Positions 1-11,703 of a stretch of DNA of 64,000 nucleotides are shown piece by piece. Made by a program: the position numbers and the translations under genes. The stretch spans positions 14,880,001 to 14,944,000 of the forward strand of contig OX485804.1 in the NCBI GenBank assembly GCA_950295325.1, read 5' to 3'. The stretch comes from Polytrichum commune (Eukaryota > Streptophyta > Polytrichopsida > Polytrichales > Polytrichaceae). A model generated the notes under the pieces. It saw only the letters and a list, made by a program, of their open reading frames with translations. It did not search any database and was not told the DNA's origin. How positions within the stretch are numbered: the first letter of the stretch is position 1; every line of letters begins with the position of its first letter.

Positions 1-331
1 GGCATAATGCGAGCCATGAAATGTACCAAGCCATGATCATCAACAGCAGCACACTCCAAATGCCACACATTCTTCTTGACATGGTTTCAAGCTCCTGCAT
101 CAATAATTGGTGGAATGCTGAGTATGAATTGTTTACTCAATCACATCACAGAAAATAATTATGGGCAATGCCGCTCTGGTAACCCATCACCAAAGCCCAC
201 TTGGGAGAAAACCCCACAGGTTTCCACCGCCTTGCTTCACTCCTCAGTCAAGCATATGCTGAAAGCCCACAGCATACGTTGAGAATGATCCGAAGCTCCA
301 ACTTCAGAGACAAAAAAACTCATCAAGAAAC

Positions 332-595
332 TTCTAGAGATATCAAGATCACTATTACAACACACCGTCAAGTTATTACCTTTCTTCATTTCCAGTCAAA
401 GCCCATAAAAACGAAAGGACAGAAAATTGCACTTCCTCAGCTACATAAAACCCAACCCTTCGTTCAAGGTTAATAAACCATAAACCCTAACCCTGAGCCC
501 TTCATCATCATTGATAAATCCAACAGATATCAAGATCACTATATCAAAACTCAGTCAACATTACATTTTTCTTCATTTCCCATTCAAAGCCCCCC
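332..595. repeat. Local imperfect duplication of about 75 bp
   Basis: Two stretches, about 332-411 and 520-595, share the block AGATATCAAGATCACTAT and, after a variable middle, TTCTTCATTTCC followed by GTCAAAGCCC or TTCAAAGCCC. They lie about 185 bp apart in direct orientation, inside what would be the intron of the possible left-edge gene. Confidence 0.6.
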
Positions 596-763
596 AAAGT
601 GGGACAAGAACACAGCAAGAAAGAACAACAAATTACAATTGCTAGACTGCTACATAAATTCTAACCATCAAACCTCAAACCCTCCAGGATCAAGGATCAG
701 ACAGGTGAGAAATTCCTAGTCTTCAAGTCCATGCAGAAGTAGAAAAAACCAAACCCAACATAC

Positions 764-913
764 CTTGAGATTGGTCTGAAATTGAGATTTCTCATGAATT
801 GCACAGCCACGAGCATGCATTCTCCATGGCTCCCTTCCATCCCATGCATGAATGCATGGCCCACTTCCAGAAAAATCTGTTTCATCCACCCCACCAGGTA
901 CGTTTATCATCAC
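764..913 (-). CDS. Possible exon of an unrecognised gene running off the left edge
   Basis: On the minus strand an open frame of about 50 codons, rich in Trp, His and Cys (it contains GPCIHAWDGREPWRMHARGC), ends at position 764 directly before a strong donor, AAG|GTATGT, at 763-758. A second open stretch at about 1-70 on the same strand reads NVWHLECAAVDDHG and could be the next exon. The sequence between them looks intronic and contains a telo-box-like AACCCTAACCC at about 482-492. I do not recognise the protein. No convincing upstream exon or promoter is visible to the right of 913, so this may be a gene fragment or a chance frame. Confidence 0.22.
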
Positions 914-1175
914 GTGTTATATATGATCCTCTCATCCAATAGACCCACATCCTGCCATGGGCTTCCAAAATACAGAGTGTTCTCAGATATCAAGTGGACT
1001 AAAACACGCCCATTGTGATAATAGGCATGTTGGCACTACAAAAAGACTAGTCATGAACACATGTTGGGTAGAGTCCAAGTTGTCTCTGTTGCAAAATTAA
1101 TAGTGCCTGTCCATGTTGATCCTTTGTCTACACTTGTCCACATGCAATCCTCCTCTGAACAACATTCTAGATGAG

Positions 1176-1290
1176 ATAGATAGATAGAAACTCCGGTCCC
1201 TTTTCAGGGGCCGGCGTGAATAAAGTGTCCGTTCGTAATGCCAATGACCCAATGCCCACCGGACAAGGGGACATTGGGCACAACATTCTA
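1176..1290 (-). mobile_element. Truncated SINE, 3' part
   Basis: About 100 bp here, from the GATA-rich tail at about 1176 through the block GGGGCCGGCGTGAATAAAG and on to GGACAAGGGGACATTGGG, is almost repeated at 28466-28575 in the same orientation. There it forms the 3' part of an element with a tRNA-like promoter. This copy lacks the tRNA-like head, so it is a 5'-truncated copy read on the minus strand, ending in (CTAT)n. Confidence 0.55.
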
Positions 1291-3997
1291 CATACCATAG
1301 CTCTCTAGCAGCTTGGGCAGAAAATCATTAATTTTGAAGGTGCCCAAAATTCTGGGAAATTTATTTCGTTGAGTGTCCAAAATAAATAAATAAAATTTAA
1401 ATAATGCCTAAAATCATAATAATGCAAGTGACATAGTCTCTCACAAAAATAACTCCGTATAACTCTCACACAAAGCAAAGCCTTGACATACAAGTAAAAG
1501 ACAAACTTCAGGTTAACGAATGTTGGTTAAGGGAAGTGTTTAGGTTAATCATAGTCGGCATAGATGAAATTAGGAAAACCATCCATGAATCATAGGAATG
1601 ACTTGGATGAATGTCTTACTTATTTTAAATTACTTTTTTAATCTGCCCAATTTTAGAATATTGTTTTTTGGGTTCCCTAACTTGCTTTCGCACTTTAATT
1701 GATTATTAGGCAGAAAGGCGCCCAAGTTGCTAGAGAACTACAGTAGTATTGATCTTTCATGGCATCCATGAATGCCGTAAGTTATTGAAGTACATCGTTG
1801 GAGTCTTGTCAAGCACCCCCTATGCCTTCGTTTCATCGTCAATTTCATTGTCTATCAAAGCTGCCCTTGGAGCAACTTTGTAGCCATGTTTAATGAAGTA
1901 TATTGAAATTTGCGTCAAGCAATACGCATGTTTGCCTCCAACTCTAATTCTTAGGGTCAATTTTGATATTTAGAAATCCAAGAATTGTCCCATAGCCAAT
2001 TATATTATAACATACATAATTGAAATTCGTGAATGAGGAGTGTGATCAATGTCAATTGAGGATGTCATGGTTGGTTGAAAATTAGGGAGGAGGTTCTGAG
2101 GGACAATTTGAGTGGCATTCCATAAGACTTGAGGCCATTACATGCATTACCAAATTGGCTACATGGTGCATAATGTGGGGGATGGAGGTTTGGGAGCAAA
2201 AGCATATTCACCCCATTTGTTGAAGAATGGCATGTAGGCTTAATATGTACTTGAAATCTAACAAATGTTATGATACAAAGGAAAACGTTCTTGAGAGTTT
2301 TGGAATAGGAGACACCTATTGGGCATACTCTATAAAATTGATGGCAAGAGGAGAAAGACTATATTTCTAACTATAAAACTGCAAAGAATTCCTTAAATAA
2401 TAAAGAGTGTTCAAAAGTTAAATTGAATAGTTGCTGGACCACAAAGGCCACATTCACAAGAATATCGAACAATATTTCATTTCTATCAAAATAAAGACTG
2501 TTGATGTTCAAGCAAAGTTTGTAATGGAGTGGCAACCATTGATTGGAGTCAACACCCTCACATGAGCTCCTAACACAACAAAAACATGACCACTTTCCTT
2601 CTTTTTAAATTGGCAAATTTTATTTATCTCCAAATTGGACAGTCAAACCATCTAAGAGTTGATATCCATGTGGCTTGATGTTTATAGTATTATTGGTTGC
2701 GGGTGAATGAGCTAGATGGGGTTAATGTAGGGCAGTAATGATGGAAGCTAAGATGTGAGCAATGAGCAATGAGTGGTAAAATGAAAGTAGTGAACGATAA
2801 TATATGAGCATTGAAGTCAGATTAGGGTACATATTGTAGTTAGGTTTTTGCTATAACTTAAAACAACAAACCCAGATAACTAAGTCTCCAGGAAGACTGA
2901 GATAGTGTCTATAAGGGTTAATGTCACATTGGATTAAGGATTACAATAACAAACTAGAATTTTCTCTTGTTCATTTCTTATTTATTATACTTATTCTCCA
3001 CTCTTATGGTTCAATTGTGCTTTCTTTGTCTTGAGTGATTCCATCCTATCTTTAGGAAATTCTCTATCACTCTATGTCTTTGACCTATATCAATCGTGAA
3101 GCTCAAAAGCTTGGTAAGTGCTCAATGTCAATTTGTCAGGACAAAAGTCCGGGGTAATGTCTTTTGAATGCCACATCGTCTTTGCATCTCAAGAATTATG
3201 CTTTGTAATAATTTCAAGTTAATTCAATTTAATTCAACTTCCAGTCATTCGGCCATTCGGCCATTCGTCCAAGACTGTAATCACCATCTTCATCTTCAAC
3301 TTCTCTGGCAACTTATCACAACAATCATTCCGAAGATCATGTATAATCAATGCATCAACAACTAGGCTATATTCCTTAATTAAAGCCTTAGTCCATTTTA
3401 GTCTCAAGGTGAATTACCTCTGGTAATGTCTTACACTAATCAGGTAACTTCTCTTGCTCGAACTGGTTTTGTCTTTCGCAACTTATAACCTGCTACTAAG
3501 TATGTCTCTTGCTTGCAATCATGCCCATTAGCCTTGCGCTTGGTAATGTCTAGTAGTTGTCTCCAGACTATATTCTATCAAAGTGGCCTATCTGCACTCT
3601 CTCCCTCTCTCTCTCTCAAGGTCGACACTTGTAAGCCTATGGCCTATCCTCTCTCATCTCTGGCGACTCTACCTCGTCCGTCTATCACTACGACGGTTCC
3701 TCTTCACTAGGGCTAATTGTCTCCCTTAGACACTTCCCTCTTTAACGGTCCCTCTTAGATTTCTCTTCTCTCGTCACATACTGGCGATAAGCCTTACAAC
3801 CCAAGCGATAGCCTTTTCTTGATGCTTCAGCTTCTTCCCCTTCCAGCGGACGATTGTCTCTCTTAGACTACTTGCCCTGCTTGGGTTCTCTCAAGACTAC
3901 TCAACTCCTCTAGACATCGGGCTATTCCCTAAAACCTCTTGTTTCTAACATTGCCACTTCTCAAAACTCTACGGTGCTATGTTGCCTACTAGCCTGC
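1291..3997. other. No gene seen; AT-rich intergenic DNA
   Basis: Stops are frequent in all frames and no protein family is recognisable. A CT-rich simple repeat lies at about 3599-3620. The C/T-rich stretch from about 3500 to 3990 is the target of the solo LTR that follows. Confidence 0.5.
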
Positions 3998-5765
3998 TGT
4001 GAGGCCAAACCCCCCACCCTTAAGCGTCCGTAGTCCGAGTAGTGGGTTTGGGCTCACATTCCTCCGCGGTATTGGATTTGGACTTGGATGAGTCCATAGT
4101 GCAAGGTTCACCCTTCAAGTGGTCTTGGATTTAACTTTGGTCTTTGCTTCCTTTGTCTTGCCATCGCGAGAGTGCTCCACATTCTCCATTAAGTTGTGCA
4201 CGTGGTTTATTTTTAAAGAGAGGATGCAAGTGTTAAAAAAAAACACTATTCTCTATAGTCAATCTCAAATACATTTACTTGTGAAAGCCACACATAACAC
4301 TAACTAGCATAATGTAACTAACTACTTGTCTATGAGCTAATTAGGTAGGCTATCTACTAAGCTCCTTCATGAACCCATCTCTTTACTTTCTAATTACATA
4401 AACCTAGCTCCTTCATAAACCCAGCTTCTTAGCTTCTAACTAAACAAACCCAGCTCCTTCATAAACCCAGCTCCTTCATAAACCCAGCTCCTTAGCTTCT
4501 AACTAAACAAACCCAGCTCCTTCATAAACCCAGCTCCTTCATGAACCCACAACTTTGTAGTTGTAATCCCCAACTACCTCACTAATTATTCAAGCCCTTA
4601 ACTAATCTTCCTACCTAATTTCCCTAATTCTACTAACAACCCCTTTCTAATCACACAATTCTTCTCTAATCCTAAAATCCTAAAATCCTAGAGAGGAGAG
4701 GGGGAGAGAGAATTTCCTAACTTCACTAAGACTAACTAATCCACACAAGTATATTTTTGCACTCATCACAACATCAAGTGCTCAACTCTTAAACATGGAA
4801 CTTGCAACCACGTGTATTCAAAACATGAACTTAAAGTACCACAAATTGGAATCATGAATTAACTTTAAAATCCTTCACGTCAACACTAATTCTACCAAGA
4901 GGTCAAGCCCTCTTCAAGGCTAACAAGCCTTGGCTCTCAAACTAAAAACTAAGCACACACATGTGCTCCAATATGGCTTCCCACACCCACACTTATAACT
5001 CGTGGGGTGCCTTGGAGCACAAAGGAAAGAGAGGATGAGTGAGGGAAGAATGAGGGATTATATAGTAAGCTTGAGGGGGTGAGCACCCTCAAGGCTCACG
5101 ATAAGCCCTTGAGATTTCCTCCTACTTAGTAGGCGCCAATCCTATCTTCTAAGCCTTCCTCCCTCAAATGATCAACAAGGATCCTAATTCGAACATTTAA
5201 CTAGCCTTGGCTTTCTACCTACCACACTTTACCAAACTTGGGATGCTTCAACCCAAACTTAGCCTCCTTCGCTTTCCGCCGCCATAACTTTCTCCCCTTA
5301 CTTTCCCAAATCGTCGCTCACCACTTAATTCAAACCACGATGCTTAACTCGTGATTTGATTGGTGCTTTGAGAATTTGCTTATCCTCCACCTTGCATTCT
5401 TCCTTGGGCCTTCCCCATTAAGTGGCCATGATGAGGTGGTCCACTTGTGCGCTCCATGTGATCCTCCATTCATCCCAATTCGAATGCACTTGCCTCTTGA
5501 GTCACTTTGGTTGTCTCCATCCATTTGTACTAGCCTACTCACTAACTATTCAATCCAAGTTCTCCTTACCTATCCTCATTCACTCAAATCCTTCCGAAGG
5601 TAAAAACACAATAACAACTCACATCCTAGCCTCTTACAACATGGTACTTCTAAGACTAACATTTCACTCTTTTTATATTTTTGTGAAGTAACATGCTACT
5701 TCAAAGTGCATCAACTAACGTTTCAAGGGTCTAAGACTAAATGTGGGCACCCTTTTGGGCTCACA
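3998..5765 (-). mobile_element. Solo LTR, family TGTGAGCCC...CTCACA
   Basis: Read on the minus strand the element starts TGTGAGCCCAAA at 5765 and ends GGTTTGGCCTCACA at 3998, with matching 6-bp termini. A perfect 5-bp target duplication, CCTGC, flanks it (3993-3997 and 5766-5770). At 1768 bp it has no internal retroviral coding and no second LTR, so it is a solo LTR left by LTR-LTR recombination. Its sequence is related to the LTRs at 53077 and 34971: the first 70 bp and the block around CTAAGCCTTCCTCCCTCAAATG are shared with 53077 in inverse orientation. Confidence 0.88.
4380..4556. repeat. Short tandem repeat inside the solo LTR
   Basis: Units of about 17-20 bp based on CCCAGCTCCTTCATAAA are repeated about nine times. 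A larger period of about 57-75 bp comes from the interspersed block TTAGCTTCTAACTAAACAAA. The array is private to this LTR; related LTRs in the window carry different arrays. Confidence 0.75.
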
Positions 5766-5770
5766 CCTGC

Positions 5771-6917
5771 ACTCTTCGTCACTCTTCTAGCCATTGCCCT
5801 TTCTCTCTCTCGACAATTAGCCCTCATTAGCTATCTCGAACAGAAAGAATCATCTCTCATGCTTATGGCCATATTCAAATTTTGACCATTATCACTTCCA
5901 AATATTACTTTCAAAGTTTCTCACCCTCTTGGCGGTGGATACGTCTATTTCAACACTCACAGCGACTGCTTGAAATCACACAAGACAATTCTTTCATTCA
6001 TAAATATCAATTAACAACAATCAAACTTCTAGTTCAAAGACAATTGTAATTAACAACTTGACTGTCGAAGCTTCCAAGTTAACTCAGAGTCTGAATCACT
6101 CGGCTCTTTCTCATGATTCTACTTCCGCCAGCCTATTGCTTGGCATTGCGTATCACTAAGAGTTCAGCCTCAATCATTGAGTACTCGAACTTCTTATCAG
6201 TCTATTACTTCTACGTGGAGACTACATCTGATACTACAATGGTAAATAGCATGCTTGGGTAATAGCATGCCTCTTCCTTATCAACGGGGAAGAAGAAGGT
6301 GGTTGCAACCGCCTTAGAACGGCTATAACCCCTTGTTCACACTGTAAACTAGTTCCTCAATGCCTATTGCCGCTAATTTAGATTACTAACATAGAGAATT
6401 TAGCTTGAAAACTAGGCGATGGCCCAAAATTTGAGTTTACACTATTCTACAATTTAGACCAACATATTGTTGAGGTCACCTTTCAATCATTAAGCTTCCC
6501 AGTCTTAGACGGTGGGCTACTAACATGTGAACACAAATATTTTAACTCCAGAGGATTAGGTTTGTTACGAACCTCTCACCGGTTGGTAATTGTTTCACGA
6601 CAACAATATCTCAAAGTAAAGAATTGAACTAAACACAATTTATTTCTTTGTACAAATCTCTAAGTACAATCTGAGACCAAATAAGTTTTGGTCAAAGAAG
6701 CTCTACCACCCGACCATAGGAGAGAGATCTAACAATCCAAAAAACCCCTCTCTCCTCCCCCGAGCTTCCTCTTATGCCAAAGGCACTACTTTTACTTTCT
6801 ATCTTTACATATAGTAAAAGTATTCTATTCATAGCTCTATCTTCTAGTTCTACTATGAATCTTCTATCTTTGGTTCTTCTAGAACCTTCTTTCATCTCTT
6901 ATTTCAATTCCATTCTT
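5771..6917. other. Intergenic DNA with an old dispersed repeat (about 5930-6560)
   Basis: No gene is seen. About 5930-6560 resembles 44390-44830 in the same orientation: both contain GAATCAC followed by an ACTC/GGCTC block, a TCCTTATYRA...GAAGAAGGTGG or GAGAAGGTGG block, and GGCGATGGCCCAAAA or GGCTATGGCCCAAAA. The copies are strongly diverged, so this looks like an old transposon remnant of unknown class. Confidence 0.4.
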
Positions 6918-7281
6918 CCAATTGGAACTGTCTAATTCCAATTGGATTCATCCATTCTTCTTTCTAGTTGGAATTGTCTAATTCCAACTAAATACATCCA
7001 TCCTTTATTCCAGTTGGAACTGTCTAATTCCAACTAGCTTTATCTATTCATTGAGAGTTGTCTAACTCCAATGAATAACATTCATATTTCCAAATATGGA
7101 GTGGTCTAACTCCTGTGCACCTCATCGAGAGTTGTCTAACTCACGTGCACATGTTCTCAATTGGAATGGTCTAGTTCCAATGCACTAAATGCGGAGTTGT
7201 CTAACCCCAGTGCACATGTTGTCAATCTAGAGTTGTCTTATTCCTATCCATTCATCTTCAACTGAGAGTTGTTTAGCTCTC
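6918..7281. repeat. Array of ten small hairpins with a constant GTCT loop
   Basis: Ten units in a row each form an inverted repeat around the loop GTCT (GTTT in the last). Units lie at 6918-6945, 6965-6990, 7011-7037, 7045-7077, 7098-7113, 7129-7142, 7160-7181, 7193-7208, 7228-7246 and 7264-7281; loop starts are 30-46 bp apart. Unit 2 has an 11-bp perfect stem (TAGTTGGAATT/AATTCCAACTA). Unit 4 pairs TATTCATTG with CAATGAATA and GAGTT with AACTC. Stem sequences differ between units while pairing is largely kept. No reading frame runs through the array, and no known repeat class is recognised. Confidence 0.8.
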
Positions 7282-7424
7282 ATCTTTCTCTGCTTACACA
7301 CTGACACATGTAGTTAGAATATTCCTTAATAATTATAGTTACATTACAAGGTTAATTATGGAATTCAATATGTTTCAATTCCTTTGTCTCCCATGTATAC
7401 TTTGAACTCCTTTCAAATATCTCA

Positions 7425-7471
7425 AGATAGATAGATAGATAGATAGATGTGTGTGTGTGTGTGTATGTGTG
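7425..7471. repeat. (GATA)n-(GT)n microsatellite
   Basis: About six GATA units are followed directly by about ten GT units, then TGTGACACCCC. The composition is plain in the sequence. Confidence 0.95.
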
Positions 7472-9716
7472 ACACCCCTAAACTTTTAATGTGGTTCCTT
7501 TTGGATTTATGTGCTCAAGTTTGCAAGATTACGTTCCCCTAAAATCCTACTGTTGAGGTTAAGTGTCTTTTAGGGTAAAAGAGTTATGTATGATTCACTA
7601 CGCCCAATTTCCAACATATATCCTTATGACTAACTCTTAGTTTGTATGTATGAGGTCAATTATTTCAACTCTCATTCTAGATCCCTTTCCTCATGTGTTC
7701 CAAATTCCTTCTATAAACTTACCATTTCATTATTGAGGATATGCCTTGCACATTTTTGCACAAAGTCATTACCTGACAAGATGATAATTAATCATTCTAG
7801 AAATACTTTGGTTGTTATGCATGAATACAACAAGGAAAGTACTTCCAATTGGAAACACAAAATGGCATCATTGTCTTAAAATTTTCGTAGTAATGAATGT
7901 TGTTGAGCGTTGCAATGAACTTCCACGGTTTAGGGTACTTGGCTTGGGTGCATATTGTGAACTCAAATGAGTATTTGCTAGTATTGTAAAAGTCCCGCAC
8001 ATTAATTCCATTTTACATGCACAACAATATGCAACCCATGAGCTTGCACTTGGTTGTAGAGAGTCACTTTGGGGGTAGTCTCCCTAGAAAATGCAAGTCC
8101 CCTTTGTATTGTCCTCAACCTTCGTGTATACTATGTGTATACAAAGTGGACGTCGGAGATGAATGACCTTGCATAGCCACAACACCAACACAATACACCT
8201 TGTCTAGCTTATTGAAGCATCTACAAAGTATGCATTGTTGGATTCATCAATATATAATAACATAAAATGAAATAAAACCCCTTTTAACGTCCTCATTCTT
8301 CCTCGACTAAGGTGCAATGAGTAGAGGCAATTTATCGCCTCTCTAAAAGTCTCTCTAAACTTGGTGAGGGCCTACCTTCACTACTATAGTCACCGTCTTC
8401 ACATCCACAATTCCATAAGGAACATAGTCCTCGTGCAAGATCTAATCAATTAAGGAATTCATACCTAGATTAAAAGTGGGTTGGGGAAGGGTTCTAGCCA
8501 TTGCATTGGATAGGAGCTTAATAAAGATGTGTTGTACAAATTTGTCCAAGTGTTTAAGAGGATGCCACCAATAATCACGATCAATGTGGGTTACATCATC
8601 AAAAGAACTCCTTATTTGCATTTCACTATGACAAGGGATTTGCACAACATGGAATTGCCTGAGTCGTTACTGATAGTTTGACCTATTGATAGTTAATGAA
8701 AACAATTGTCCTAGTGTTGACAAAATGTCACCAAATGGTTTGGCACATTATGATACTCGTTTCTGATGCCATTTGGAGCGGAGAAAGTATGCATGGTTGA
8801 GTTGGGCATCACAAGCAAACACCAGAGATATGAAAACACCATAAGTGGTTGCACATCACACAATAAGATTATTTGATTTTGATTTATGTCACAAAGTTTT
8901 CTATACGAGAAGGTTACTTTTACTATTCACTATTCACTACTTACTATTTCAATGCTTTTATGTTAGGTGAATGAAAGACACACTTGTATGCGGTAATTCC
9001 CTCTAGATCTCCCACTATAGTAGTTACTTAAGGTGGTGTCTCACATCTAGATCTAGATCTAGAAGGTCTCTAAAACTAAACAAATATATAACATTCTTTC
9101 ACAAACATTGAATAATAAAAATGGAATCTAGTGAGTAAGCTTGACTGAGTAGCCAATATTTAACAATTTAGAAGAGGGGAAATAGATCATTATAAGAAGA
9201 TCTCCAAACTAAACTAGGAGAGGACATTCCTCCAATTGCATTCAATCATATACGTGAAATCTATATCTAATGAGTAAGCTCAAATGGATTCTATATCTAA
9301 TGCATAAATATAATATCTAGATCTATTGGAAAACAAAAAACATTAAAAAAATCTTCATGGACCTTTTGCATGACACAGAAGTGATGTAACTCCCATATAC
9401 GGAAGAAAACACAATAACCACTATTCATCCATGTTGGCTTGAGCTCGGAGTGCAGAACTTAGACACAAAAGTTTTTAATGTCATGGGCCCATGTCATAGT
9501 ACCCTTGCTTCCTATTAGTGTGAGAGCATCACTTAGTTCCAAGGTGTATGGATAACCTAAAATTGAGGAAGAATCTTGTGTCCACCATTGCAGGAGTAAA
9601 TGGGTCAACAGGCACCTTCATCTAGTTCAAAAACAAAAGGCGTCGGCAGTCGGGAAGTTCTATAACTTAGTGGGGTTTCTTCTTATTATTATTATGCCAG
9701 TGTCCATTGTTTGCTG
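7472..9716. other. No gene seen; AT-rich intergenic DNA
   Basis: No frame longer than about 77 codons and no family motif was found. A short AGATCT-type iteration lies at about 9047-9061. I see no terminal repeats or target duplications that would define an element. Confidence 0.5.
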
Positions 9717-10217
9717 AGGGCCACTTCATACGCGAGCCAAGAGCAGTGACCATGAGATTGTGAGAGCTCAAAGGAAAGTGTCCCAAGGCCGTCCCAACAC
9801 ACCTCCAAAATCATGTAGTGTGGTCACGGACCCTCAAGTGTAGTGTGAAGTCATATGTGACCGAGTCCTCAACCAAATGCTATTTCAATAAATTTCCATT
9901 CATGCGGGTCCTCACACATGATAAAATAGAATAAATCAACGATTGTGAGCATTCGGAGTGCCATAGTCTACCGGTTTTATGTTAGGTCTACCTTCAAGAG
10001 GTGGTTTTTGAAAATAGTCCAAGTGACCATGAAACATGATCCATTCGATGCCATGTAGGAATCCATGTAGACTTTACAACCATCTTGCATTCACATACTC
10101 CGTTGGTCCCTCAAGCGTAGTGTGAAGCGAACTTGGACCGGCTCCGCCTTTTCCACCAATGAGAGTGCTTGAAGTGTAATGGTCACGGGCTCTCAGTCTC
10201 ATGTGTGAAGTGGCCCT
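9717..10217. mobile_element. Foldback/MITE-like element, copy 1
   Basis: The ends are inverted repeats. The left end starts AGGGCCACTTCATACGCGAG and the right end is TGTGAAGTGGCCCT, with the further subterminal pair CAGTGACCATGAG / GTAATGGTCACGGGCTCTCAG. The interior contains no coding frame of note. A second, longer copy begins 67 bp downstream. I could not resolve a target duplication, so the superfamily is undetermined. Confidence 0.65.
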
Positions 10218-10718
10218 GATAAATTTATGTTATGAAGGGCAAATAACCCTTGAGTTGAAAGTTGTACAACCCCCTGAATGTTAGCGTCACTTCACACACA
10301 AGCCAATAGCCGTGACCATGAAATTGTGAGAGCCCAAAAGAAAGTGTCCGAAGGCCATCCCAATACACTTCCAAAATCACTTAGTGTGGTCATGGACCCT
10401 CAAGTGTAGTGTGAAGCCATATGTGACCAGGCCCTCAACCAAATGCTATTTCGTTGAATTTCTATTCATGCGGGTCCTCAACCATGATAAAATAGAATAA
10501 GTCAACGGTTGTGAGCGTTCGGAATGTCATGCTCTCCCGGTTTTTGTGTGGTGGATTTTGGAAATAATCCACATGATCATGAAACATGATCCAATCAATG
10601 CCATGTAGGAATCCATGTAGACTTTACTTCCATCTTGCATTTACATACTCCGTTAGTCCCTCAAGCATGCAGTGAAGCAAACTTGGACCAGCTCCACCTT
10701 TCCCACCAATGAGAGTAT

Positions 10719-11327
10719 AGTACGCACTTAGTTGGTAGGTACGTACTTTACTCATATCACGTTCTAGACCCTCTGATTTGATGAATCGCAACGGGAAACA
10801 GATGAAAAATGAGGCAACCCGCTTGACCGAAGCCCAACAATGTGAAACCATTGCAAAATTGAGCAAGCCGAATGCACCGAGCAAGCGGGTGCTCGGGTAG
10901 GAGTATAGAGTCAGTGAAGGTGCCATCCGGAAAGTTATGGAAACGATGCAAATTGAAGAAGAACCACCTATCAATGACGAAATCCAACTTATCAAGACAT
11001 TTGTTAAATCTGAAAGTGCTACTGACTTCAAAGGCTTTGAAGCTCTACTATTCTTGACATCGATGACAAATTGCTTTGCTTCGATGTTCAAACAGAAGCT
11101 AGACAAATGTATGATGAACTATGACGATTGTTTGAGATGTTTCAACAAAACGTTAACAAATTGACAATGAATGTCAAGCATAAAAAATTCACACATTCAC
11201 AACAAATGACTTTGCATGGCATGTTCAAACAATAAAGTATGAACCCTGATTGTTGTCAAAAAATTTGCACACTTAACCGGGATGCGCACTTAAACGGGTG
11301 CGTACTTCAGCGGGAGATTGCTGTACT
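10719..11327. mobile_element. Insertion with AGTAC ends nested in foldback copy 2
   Basis: Comparison with copy 1 shows 609 extra bases bounded by AGTACGCACTTAG on the left and, inverted on the right, AGTACAGCAATC with AGTACGCACCCG just inside. This suggests terminal and subterminal inverted repeats. It holds the small frame described at 10937-11164. No clear target duplication is visible, so the mechanism is unproven. Confidence 0.5.
10937..11164 (+). CDS. Small open frame inside a nested insertion, possible captured exon
   Basis: A 75-codon frame starts at an ATG, is acidic at the start (METMQIEEEPPINDE) and continues with a mixed Lys/Cys-containing helix-like stretch to the stop. The open frame extends about 11 codons upstream of this ATG to an in-frame TAG. 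I do not recognise the sequence. Its location inside an apparent mobile insertion suggests either a captured host exon or a chance frame. A 160-codon frame on the opposite strand covers the same DNA and looks less protein-like. Confidence 0.2.
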   Translation: METMQIEEEPPINDEIQLIKTFVKSESATDFKGFEALLFLTSMTNCFASMFKQKLDKCMMNYDDCLRCFNKTLTN

Positions 11328-11703
11328 TGAAGTGTAATGATAACAGGCTCGCAGTCTCGAGTGTGAAGTGGCCTTTAAGAACAAGTGCAGGTTGGAGACT
11401 TTTGAGAGGCAGGTTTGCATAGACTGGGAGGATTAATCGCATAAATTAGCAGGTGAGAAATTTTGTTTCTTGTGTGTGGAAAACCTTGGGGTTGCAATAT
11501 TTAGAAGCTATGGTGATCAATTCTAGAGGTGAATGTTGGTGTCCCGGACTAGATCACATCTTCATTCGGTTGGGTCTCGCCCCTCCCACGCCTCCTTCAC
11601 TACCCAATCTTCTTGGCCGCACCAATGTGATAATACCAGGTTACTTAAGCCATTAAGCCTCTTTGGCATGTGAAGAAACTCCATGAATTAACTTGGGAAT
11701 AAT

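Larger units (their letters stand above)
10284..11375. mobile_element. Foldback/MITE-like element, copy 2, with an insertion
   Basis: This is a diverged copy of 9717-10217 in the same orientation. The left end has CACTTCACACACAAGCC, and the right end has GTGTGAAGTGGCC at about 11361-11373. Identity is clear over long blocks, for example the stretches around CCAAATGCTATTTC and GGAATCCATGTAGACTTTAC. The copy is about 600 bp longer because another sequence (10719-11327) sits between GAGAGT and TGAAGTGTAATG, which are nearly adjacent in copy 1. Confidence 0.65.

Noticed and set aside
478..497. Telomeric repeat (AACCCTAACCC)
   Set aside because: Only about one and a half units. This is a common telo-box-like motif in plant introns and promoters, not a telomere.
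6918..7281. CRISPR-like array
   Set aside because: Spacing is regular, but the units are not identical repeats with unrelated spacers. Only the GTCT loop is constant, and the setting is a plant genome.
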